Below are positions 21,201-28,619 of a stretch of 64,000 nucleotides of DNA, one piece after another (positions within the stretch are counted from its first letter, which is position 1; each line of letters starts with the position of its first letter). Position numbers and translations under genes: made by a program. The stretch comes from Rhynchopus sp. YZ270_cl-10 (lineage: Eukaryota; Euglenozoa; Diplonemea; Diplonemida; Diplonemidae). The stretch covers positions 412,001-476,000 of the forward strand of contig OZ037863.1 in NCBI GenBank assembly GCA_964035575.1. Direction: 5' to 3'. Under the pieces are notes generated by a model. It searched no databases. It saw only the letters and a list, made by a program, of their open reading frames with translations, and was not told where the DNA came from.

Positions 21201-21893
21201 AGCACACTCCACTGAGAGCACCCACCCAGAACCACCACCCTCAACAGACCACACTGCCCAAAGGCACAGCCCGCATGATTTTGACTCGCAGTCTTCTCGC
21301 CGGTCAGCTGTGCTGATCAGCGGAACTCGATACAAAAACATCGGCACACACAAAACGATCTGACACAGAACCGAGGGAGGCCACCATCGGTGTTCGAAGG
21401 TGCGTCCACTCGTGCAAAGATGGATGCACTGTCACAACCATCGGTGTTCGAAGGTGTGCTGGCAAGCGCGCTCTGCATCCCTCCCCTCCCTCCCCCACCC
21501 AGAACACCCACGGACAGCACTCCACAGGAAGTACCCACACACCTGACCCCCAATAGCGCAAACAAACAAAAGAACACCCCCCATTGCTTTGGTATCGAAA
21601 ACATTTGTTAATTTTGAAAGCATTGAAAAGCAACGTGCACCTCGGAATGAGGTCCACACCATCTCCAGGCCTGCTTCCATTCGCAGTATGCAAGACGCCC
21701 TCTCCTCCTTGCCGCACAACGCAACGCAACGCAGACCATAGCAACAACAGGGGCAGCACCCTTGTGTGAGGTACGTTCTGCATCGGGGCGCTGTTTCCGT
21801 CTTCCTCTGCGTGTACGTGTGTGTGTGTTGCCCACCCGCCCACCCCTCCCTCCTCTTCCTCTCCTCCTGTCTGCTCTCGCATTCCTCAAGGCC
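18226..21893. other. Gene-poor, C-rich 3.6-kb stretch
   Basis: The plus strand is rich in C and A (CCACACCCACC words), unlike the flanks. A ~115-bp direct repeat lies at 18809-18925 and 20578-20695; a ~65-bp one at 20825-20887 and 21260-21345; the word ACCATCGGTGTTCGAAGGTG recurs at about 20941, 21382 and 21438. No intact gene is seen. Confidence 0.6.
19055..20125 (+). pseudogene. Possible decayed coding sequence on the plus strand
   Basis: Three overlapping plus frames read like protein when joined by eye: PWLSARALGFDAHYAHTL..SVRVLATVHALI (19055-19474), KSQFFTEDGKRPVLAPTD (about 19487) and WEILQGDRLIAAAVHQ..LLLVQLEGRLLNGL (19733-20047). Frameshifts and a stop separate them. The stretch is more GC-rich than its flanks and opposite to all other genes. 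Family not recognised; an old retroelement is one possibility. Confidence 0.25.
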
Positions 21894-22979
21894 TCAGCGA
21901 ACGGGAAGCTCCCGCTCTGAAGAGGCCTCGTGAGGCTCGTTTTGGTTTTGCATTTCAAGATCTTTGTTTGCGGCAGCCTCCTTCTTGGACTCCTTCTGCA
22001 GGTACTTGAAGTACGTGTACAGACACCCCCCTGTAGTGTTGATGCAGATCCCAGAGAAGTTCACAAACGTGACCTTCGCACCGCCCAGGACAAAGAAGCC
22101 GAGGGACGTCATCACCACTGCCTTCATCACACCGACAACCGTCGTTGTGAGCGCAGTGTTGTACGTCGCGCACAGGAAGATGGCGTAGTTCAGCACCCCG
22201 CCCGCCGTCGACGCAAACAGCAGCAGACCCACAAAGTATGCGCTCCCCGACTGGTCCACAAGCGCAGGGAACGACTGCTCCCACTCCACAGCGTACACAA
22301 TCGCTGCCAGCACAGGAAGCGACAGCACGGCGTTGTACTGCAGCAGCTCCATCGACGAGAACCCCTTCTCCCCGCCAGACTCGGCCAATATCAGGTACGT
22401 CGCCTGAAAGAAGCACGACAGGAACGCATACCCGTACGCCTTCAGATCCAAGTCAAAGTCGCCAAGCCCAGCCACAAGCGTTCCGCCCGTGATCACAAAC
22501 AGCGACACTGTCACGTCGGTCCTTGCCCAGCCTCGCCCAGTCATCCCGTTCATCAGCCAGATCACGCATGGGGTCAGTCGCTTCAGGGTTTGGTACATTG
22601 GGATGTTGAGCCTCTGCAGGCCTGCCAGCGCGAATGCGACGTTTGAGTTGTACGCAAGGGCAAGCGGGATCATGACCTTTGTCTGCTGCCACGTCATGGG
22701 GCGCACACGGAAGACACCCAGCATGCTCCCGCCCTGCACCACGACGAGGGTGATCACCATTTGTATCCCGAGCATGGTGTTGTTGTGCGGGAACACCTGC
22801 AGGGCAGCCTTGTTCACAAACCCCATCGCCACCGCCATCACGAAGTAGAAGAACGCTGCACCGAGACGCTGTGCGTTCATCGACAGCGCAACCTGCTCCT
22901 CCTCCGCCATCGTGCTGCTCACTTGCCCGGAAGAGCCTGCGTCAACAATGTGTGTACCCCCGGTCGCTTTTTTGTGCAT
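21894..22979 (-). CDS. Nucleotide-sugar transporter, SLC35D-like (361 residues)
   Basis: ATG 22977-22979 follows CTTGCAGGAGAA on the minus strand, a good trans-splice acceptor. About ten hydrophobic helices of the drug/metabolite-transporter fold. Landmarks are the first helix FFYFVMAVAMGFVNKAAL, ALAYNSNVAFALAGLQRLNIP, the central TLKRLTPCVIW, and the late NTALTTTVVGVMKAVV followed by FSGICINTTGGCLYTYFKY, which match the Golgi/ER UDP-sugar transporters of the SLC35D and UST74C group. It would import nucleotide sugars into Golgi or ER for glycosylation, for example of the surface proteins in this window. The C-terminus (KESKKEAAANKD..) is charged and cytosolic. Substrate cannot be told from sequence; a GDP-mannose carrier is the main alternative. 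Confidence 0.85.
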   Translation of the reverse strand: MHKKATGGTHIVDAGSSGQVSSTMAEEEQVALSMNAQRLGAAFFYFVMAVAMGFVNKAALQVFPHNNTMLGIQMVITLVVVQGGSMLGVFRVRPMTWQQTKVMIPLALAYNSNVAFALAGLQRLNIPMYQTLKRLTPCVIWLMNGMTGRGWARTDVTVSLFVITGGTLVAGLGDFDLDLKAYGYAFLSCFFQATYLILAESGGEKGFSSMELLQYNAVLSLPVLAAIVYAVEWEQSFPALVDQSGSAYFVGLLLFASTAGGVLNYAIFLCATYNTALTTTVVGVMKAVVMTSLGFFVLGGAKVTFVNFSGICINTTGGCLYTYFKYLQKESKKEAAANKDLEMQNQNEPHEASSERELPVR

Positions 22980-23088
22980 TTCTCCTGCAAGGTGGTGAGC
23001 AAATTAAAACCCATAGGTGACCCTAAAAAAAAACTCCCCACTCCCCACTTTCATTTTTCTATCTCTATACATTCTTTCCTCTAAGCCC

Positions 23089-24117
23089 CTACCGTGTACT
23101 GTACGGATGCGATGGATGTGCCGCTCGCACCGGCGCTGTATGCACGGGGGAATGCCAATATTTGTTCACAGAGGCCACCTGACCAAAGAGGTGGGTGCCG
23201 GGAAGGTTTCTACTCTGCTGCGGGATGGAGCTTTGTTGTGACATATGACTTGGCACACTGGGGATTGAGGAGGCTGTGGAGGGAGGGTTTATGGGCAAGA
23301 CACCCCCTCCTCCCACACCCCCGACCCCTCTTACCCCCCCTGCATCGCTCGCATAGGTCCGAACGGCGTGTTTGCATCCGGTGCAGAACATTGCTGCCCA
23401 TAGCCGTTCCTCTGTTGTCGTGTTACCTACTCCAGGTGGAGGGGGGTCGACGATGCGGAGTAATGCGGCTTTTTCTTGGTCGGTTAGTGCACGGAGGATG
23501 TCCTGCCGTGCTGGGGGGTGTCCTTCTGCTAGTTTGCGGCGGAGTTTGATGAGCATCGCTTCTGCGGCAGCAGAGAGCGTCTCATCACGTTCAGGTGTCG
23601 AAGCGCCGGTAGGTGCTGCGATGCTGGCAGCAGCAGTTTCCGCTGTGGACACACCGTGTTTCTCTTCGCAGAGTGCAAGCTCCGCTGCCACCTCAGAACA
23701 TTTGTGTGTTTGCTGTTTCAGTTCGTGGTCCATCCGGTGTGTGTCCGCCTTCAGCAACATTAACACCCTTGCAGTCTGCTCCACCTCCGCCTTCTTCAGA
23801 TCTAACTCCATGATCGCATTCCCCTTAGCCTTGGAAGCTTCGAGAATTTTATTCCCGGTGTCCGTGTCCGTGTCGGTCGAATCCGTGTTCCGAGCTATCC
23901 ATTGCCTCGATCTCGCAACCTCATTGTCCACAGAGAGCACCGCACAGCCTGCCTTCAGGGCTTCAAGATGTGCTCGTAATTCGTCGGTTGAGGCATTGCG
24001 GTTGCAGGCGCCGAGTTGGACGGAGGGGGTGGAGGAGGTGGTGGTGGTGGTAGGCTTGCCCGAAGCTGCAGCGGTGTTGTCAGGAGGTGTGGCTTCTTCT
24101 CGACGTCTTCGGCTCAT
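23089..24117 (-). CDS. Hypothetical coiled-coil protein (342 residues)
   Basis: ATG 24115-24117. A basic, low-complexity N-terminus (MSRRRREEATPP, Thr/Ser runs) is followed by heptad-like helices from about residue 45 to 165 (LRAHLEALKAG, LDLKKAEVEQTARVLMLLK) and a second helical stretch near 185-225. After this come TTTEERLWAAMFCTGCKHAV, with a single CxxC pair, and a Gly-rich then Ser/Pro-rich tail. No family recognised. It lies 109 bp downstream, in transcription order 271 bp after the next gene upstream, consistent with a shared transcript. Confidence 0.6.
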   Translation of the reverse strand: MSRRRREEATPPDNTAAASGKPTTTTTSSTPSVQLGACNRNASTDELRAHLEALKAGCAVLSVDNEVARSRQWIARNTDSTDTDTDTGNKILEASKAKGNAIMELDLKKAEVEQTARVLMLLKADTHRMDHELKQQTHKCSEVAAELALCEEKHGVSTAETAAASIAAPTGASTPERDETLSAAAEAMLIKLRRKLAEGHPPARQDILRALTDQEKAALLRIVDPPPPGVGNTTTEERLWAAMFCTGCKHAVRTYASDAGGVRGVGGVGGGGVLPINPPSTASSIPSVPSHMSQQSSIPQQSRNLPGTHLFGQVASVNKYWHSPVHTAPVRAAHPSHPYSTR

Positions 24118-24389
24118 GGTGGAGGGTGGGTGGTGTGTGGGGGGTGAGCCTCTGTGGTATAATTATTATGTATTGGATAAAAAGAGAGGGGTCGAAAAAA
24201 GTGGCACAAAAACCAGTAAGGGTAGTGCAAAAGGTGGGGGGGGAAAGGGGGGGGTGTGAATCTTTAGCTTAAGGTCGGATGCGAAAGAAAAAAATGGAAG
24301 ATTTTTTGAGAGTTTTAGAACTCTGTGTGGTCTCTGTTTCTCTCTCGCTCTCTCCTTCATTTCTACACGGTTGTTTCCACGGAAGTGGT

Positions 24390-25904
24390 TTACCGATCGT
24401 AGCCGAGGTTTCTTCGGACCTTCTCTTGTTTTTCGATTTCGAGTTGTTTGTGCGCAGAGTCGACAAGCGCGATGACTGTTTCTTGAGGTAGCATAATGCG
24501 GAGACGTGCTGCGACGGGTGGTGCTGGTGGTTTGAAGACGCCCTCAAGGATCGAACCTTTAGCCTGTTCAGATATGATTGCATGCTGACGAAGCTGGCGT
24601 GTGTGCAGCTCCATCTGCGCTCGGTGCACCGTAAACTGGTATTGATGCTCTGCTATCACCTCGGAAAACATTTTGCCCAGAATTGCCGACCTCATTTCAT
24701 TTGGCACTGCGTTTTGCAACGGCAGGTCCCTCACGACGACTGGCCGCTTCCCCTTAATCTTCTTCCTCTTCTCCATTTCAACCTGCTGCTCGTATCGAAG
24801 CCATTGTTCACTCCAAATCAATATTCGAGCGTCGCGTCGCAGTACTGTTTTGCGATAGTTCCGTTGACAGAAGAGTACTGCACCTTTGTAGGTCGTGTAT
24901 ATCTTATGGATTCCGGTCATATAACGGCGTTGGCGAAGGAATTGAATGATATGTGATGTTGCAGCCCGGCGACGTACCTTAGCCCAGAGGCGAAGACGCC
25001 AAGGAAGCTCTCTGCGGAGAGTGGCGAGGGCTTGTTCACGTTGTGCTGCGTTTTGTTGTAGTTCTTCAGCTTCTCGTTGTAGACGTATTGCTCGCACCGC
25101 AATGAACAATCTTTGTGCAGCAAAAAAAACTAAAAGGGCGTGCCATTTGAACGCCCGCTGTGCGTTCTGTTTGTAGACCCGGTTTAATTCGATCTTCCGT
25201 ATTGCCTTCTCTGCCTCTGCGTCTAGCGCTGCCCGTTTTAATTTTGCTAAAGCAGCGCGTCCACTGAAATGCGCTCTTCTCTCTGCCTTTGCCGCTAATC
25301 GTTGTTTTGGGGAGCACTGCGCGAGGTTGTCGCCAACAAAGTCGCCGGTGCTCTTAGAGTTTTTTTGTGCGGTTCGTCGTTGTGCAGACGCGTCGCGTCC
25401 GGCGCGGGACACCCCTTCTACTCCAAGCTCTGCGATTCGTTTGCGGACAATGCGCGGGAGTTGTCCTTCTTGTGAAAGACACCATCGTTTGCCATAAACG
25501 AAGGTTCGGTCCATGTGTGGTGGGGGGCGTCTCGCGTGGGAGGCTTGCAGCGCCTTCTCGACGTCGGTGCTGACCTGGCGGAGGCTCTGGAAGAGCGCTT
25601 GTATTTCGTTTTCTGTTGGGATCAAACAGTTGCCGGCGGTACTGCAGCTAGGTACAGGGCTGACCCGAGGGGTGTTGTCCAGTTGCCGTACAGCAACGTT
25701 CATCTCCTTCGCTGCGCCGCTCACCCCCTTCTCCCTCGGCAGTGTCGGGGCTGTCAAGGAAAGCCTGTCCCCAGCGCGCCGTTCGCCGCCCCAGTACATC
25801 TCGTCGTCCATCGCTACCTCAGGAAGGACAAGAGAAGCGGAACCTTGAGACTCAAGTCCCACCGCGGGCATGGCCTGACAGAACGTAGGCGTGGGGAGAC
25901 GCAT
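24390..25904 (-). CDS. Hypothetical basic, helix-rich protein (504 residues)
   Basis: ATG 25902-25904. An acidic/Ser-rich N-terminus (to about 115) contains a helical NEIQALFQSLRQVSTDVEKAL. Next comes FVYGKRWCLSQEGQLPRIVRKRIAEL and then about 250 residues of Arg/Lys/Ala-rich helix (AKLKRAALDAEAEKAIRKIE, RAIRLQREAEELQQNAAQRE) with IQ-like spots such as FLRQRRYMTGIHKIY. It resembles structural flagellar or cytoskeletal proteins of flagellates, but no family was recognised. The codon bias and length argue that it is real. Confidence 0.65.
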   Translation of the reverse strand: MRLPTPTFCQAMPAVGLESQGSASLVLPEVAMDDEMYWGGERRAGDRLSLTAPTLPREKGVSGAAKEMNVAVRQLDNTPRVSPVPSCSTAGNCLIPTENEIQALFQSLRQVSTDVEKALQASHARRPPPHMDRTFVYGKRWCLSQEGQLPRIVRKRIAELGVEGVSRAGRDASAQRRTAQKNSKSTGDFVGDNLAQCSPKQRLAAKAERRAHFSGRAALAKLKRAALDAEAEKAIRKIELNRVYKQNAQRAFKWHALLVFFAAQRLFIAVRAIRLQREAEELQQNAAQREQALATLRRELPWRLRLWAKVRRRAATSHIIQFLRQRRYMTGIHKIYTTYKGAVLFCQRNYRKTVLRRDARILIWSEQWLRYEQQVEMEKRKKIKGKRPVVVRDLPLQNAVPNEMRSAILGKMFSEVIAEHQYQFTVHRAQMELHTRQLRQHAIISEQAKGSILEGVFKPPAPPVAARLRIMLPQETVIALVDSAHKQLEIEKQEKVRRNLGYDR

Positions 25905-26059
25905 GACTGAAAGGAGGAAGGTGTGTCATGGAGGGGGGGCTGCATGTAACATTGTTAAGAAATTTGTTAAGAAACCAAATGTGGTGGAATAAGGAAGAAA
26001 AAAAAAAATCACACAATCCGGTTCTCAAAGAGATCGGAAAGTTTGTGAGATAATCCTAA

Positions 26060-26778
26060 GGGTAGGCACACTTTTTTTGTTTAATGCTCGGTCGGGTCCC
26101 AAAAAGTTCCGCGCGCGCGCGCAGAAAAAAACACACAAAGAAAAAAAAGCACACACACAGAGACACAGCAAAAATAAAACATCGAAGCCAGGCTGTTTTC
26201 TAATTCTGAAAATTTTCCGGAAAATTCCGACATCTGGAAGCAATTTTTTCCTTGAAAAAACAGTGGGTTTTCAACCCAAACATGCCGCGATAGGCATTTC
26301 CAGAATCCGCTCGTTCTGTGGTGGGATATACAGAAAAACCGGCAAAATTTTAGTGGCATAAATTTCCACAAAATATGAACCCATCCTCATAAACAAGGGT
26401 CATTTTCAGGTCGGAAAATCCAAATTCGGATAAAATTGTGGCGTTCCTGAGTGGGAACAGGTAGCGCCGCAGGCGCACGGTACCCAACTTTTGTCTTTTT
26501 CTTTTCCCCTTTTCTCTGCTTTCTTTTGATGCGCGAGCCGATTGCTCTCCACGGTGGGGTCACATGATATAATTATATCATGTGACCCACTCGTATATGG
26601 AGGATTCTGTGTTCGAAGATATTTGGTTGATTTTTCCCGTGGAGGAAGACGGGAGGGAAAGTCAAGATAACCTGTTGACGTGAGGCAATGTTTTTTTTTC
26701 TTCCATGTTTTTTTTTTTTGGAATCTCAAAATTTTCCGCGCGCGCGAGCATTAAACAAATAAAAAAGTGTGCCTACCC
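26060..26778. mobile_element. 719-bp PIF/Harbinger-type MITE
   Basis: Ends are inverted repeats of about 31 bp beginning GGGTAGGCACACTTTTTT and continuing to TTTAATGCTCG; both are flanked by TAA (26057-26059 and 26779-26781). GGG ends and a TWA duplication are hallmarks of PIF/Harbinger elements. No transposase frame inside. It contains CGCGCGCGCG runs near both ends, a GC hairpin and a 32-bp palindrome. Confidence 0.85.
26557..26588. repeat. Perfect 32-bp palindrome
   Basis: Each half reads GGGTCACATGATATAA; the two halves meet at AATT with no loop. It lies in the MITE at 26060-26778. Confidence 0.95.
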
Positions 26779-27604
26779 TAAGCCTCTCAAAAAAAGAAGA
26801 AAATGCCATACCTTCTCCTTCCCCTGCCCTTAACGGAGTAGGAGATAAGGGTCCCACTGCAAACTCTGATGACGCTGCGTGCCCTTCCAACGTCGACACC
26901 GGTGTCGGGCAGGACACATCCCCACGACTCCCTGCCCGAACCACCTCACGCCTGCTCCCACCTCCACCACCACCCCCTCCACGCCCTCCCCCTGCACGCG
27001 GTGTGCACACCCGCATCTTCGGAGTATGCCCTGTCGATGCGAGAAGTCCATCCAGCGTATCGAAGAAGGCTGTTTCCTTTTCTGCGGGGCTCATTGGGGT
27101 GCTACGTGGACTCATCGGCACAACAGACATGGCACTGGGGGTACGAGGGGCAAACCCGCGAGGCGTAGTGTTTGTACGGGTAAAGCTGCAGGGTGACGCT
27201 ACGCTTACTTCACCACCACCTCCTCCACCTCCTCCTCCACCAAGCAACGGAGACGGCCTCGCAAACCCTGAGTGAAACGCCTTCCCCGACAGCGCTGCAG
27301 TGAACGGAGAGCTGGTCACATCCTCCAAAGGGCGTTCTGCCGTGTGTACAAAGCTTTTTCTTGGAAGCTCATCTTTTTCGACGTCTGGAGGGGACAGCGG
27401 CTCTGCTGCACCAACGATACGGAGGCCTAGAGGCAAGGAGGACTTCCTTTGCGGCCGGTTCGCTCCTTTCGCAGCACGTCGTGTAGGGATAACACCACGC
27501 CCTGGGTATGCACTGCGTGGGGGGCGTGCGGCAAAGCTTTGAGGAAGTTCGAGTTGAAGGGTGGTCTGCGGGGTATGAGGTGGATGAGGGTGGTGGCTGA
27601 ACAT
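26726..27604 (-). CDS. Low-complexity hypothetical protein with transposon-derived C-terminus (292 residues)
   Basis: ATG 27602-27604. The protein is rich in Pro, Ser, Gly and Arg, with two Gly runs and many SPR/TPR words (PMSPRSTPMSPAEKE), possible proline-directed phosphorylation sites. The best-structured part is ETAFFDTLDGLLASTGHTP. No family recognised. The last 17 codons after ERL come from the inverted repeat of the MITE. Without the insertion the frame would read RIISQTFRSL after ERL and then stop. Whether those last codons were originally coding is uncertain, because GAGAGGCTTAGG also occurs in intergenic DNA at about 50513 and 52880. Confidence 0.55.
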   Translation of the reverse strand: MFSHHPHPPHTPQTTLQLELPQSFAARPPRSAYPGRGVIPTRRAAKGANRPQRKSSLPLGLRIVGAAEPLSPPDVEKDELPRKSFVHTAERPLEDVTSSPFTAALSGKAFHSGFARPSPLLGGGGGGGGGGEVSVASPCSFTRTNTTPRGFAPRTPSAMSVVPMSPRSTPMSPAEKETAFFDTLDGLLASTGHTPKMRVCTPRAGGGRGGGGGGGGSRREVVRAGSRGDVSCPTPVSTLEGHAASSEFAVGPLSPTPLRAGEGEGMAFSSFFERLRVGTLFYLFNARARGKF

Positions 27605-28619
27605 CGCTTAAAGAAGGAGAGAACAATGTTTTAAAAAGCCTCCAAAAAAAGCAAAAAAAAAAAAAAAAATGGTACGAAGGCTTAGTGTGATTCGGAAAGA
27701 GGAAGCCCAAGGTTTAAACAAAAGCCACCGTTTGAAACGGTTTGGATAACCTTTGGTAAGGCACTTCAAAAAGAGGAGTTGAAGGGATAACGTGCTAAAA
27801 ACGCATCTCGGTTGAGATTATGCAAAGGGGTGGGGATGTGAGGCGATTGTTCAAATGAATTGGTGTCGCAGAGAGTATTCAAAGCACCGCAAACCTTTGG
27901 CGTCGAAAGGAAACCTACATGGGAGGAGCGGGCAGGTGGGTGGGAAATGCTCTGTAGGGAGGTGTGGAAATGGTGTGATGTGTAGAACCAAGGAGGGGTT
28001 TGTGGCGGCACGATGGTAAAGTAAAGAGTAGTTGAAATGTGCTAAAAAACGCATCTCGGTCGAGCTCATGCAAAGGGCAGGGGATGTGAGTGGTCCGTAC
28101 CGTAAGAGAACGGAGGCGGTTACACAACTTCTCGGGGCGAATCACGCAACCTTTATATCCCCCAGTGTTTCTTTTACGGCGTAGTGAATTGACTTGTGGT
28201 TTGTGGTTTCATCGTGTTGTAAGCCAAGGAAGAAAAAAAAAAGTGAAGTTATTAATGCAGGCACCTCCGACTGACCCACTGTACGATGCCAGCCATCCGG
28301 ATGAAAGTACAAAAAAAGATCGGGTATTTTGTTTGTGCGCTCAAAGCCGGAAAACAAAAAGGTAAAAAAAAAAATGTGTTAAACTGAAGGTTGTTGTGGT
28401 TAATTGAGTACTCGAAAACAAGCAAGATTTTCTGTCTTTTTTCAATCCGTTTTGTTTGCCCAGTGCTCCTCCAATATTTTTAGAATTGACAACAAAGTTG
28501 TTTTATCAAAAGAGCCGTTTTAGTACGACTGACAAATAGACAAAATAAAGAGAGTGCTTTGCAAACTCTTCCCAAGTCACTCGTTTAGTCCACTCACGGA
28601 GGGTGTACACCACCGTGTG
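27605..28619. other. Intergenic region with dispersed repeats
   Basis: 27770-27835 and 28020-28085 carry the ~50-bp word ending CGAGCTCATGCAAAGG (minus strand ATGAGCTCGACCGAG) that also starts the GH26-like relics. 28248-28520 recurs with its two halves in the opposite order at 57430-57770. No gene seen. Confidence 0.65.

Noticed and set aside
20941..21460. GGTGTTCGAAGGTG as a pol III B box or tRNA gene
   Set aside because: No cloverleaf could be drawn; three copies belong to a local direct repeat.
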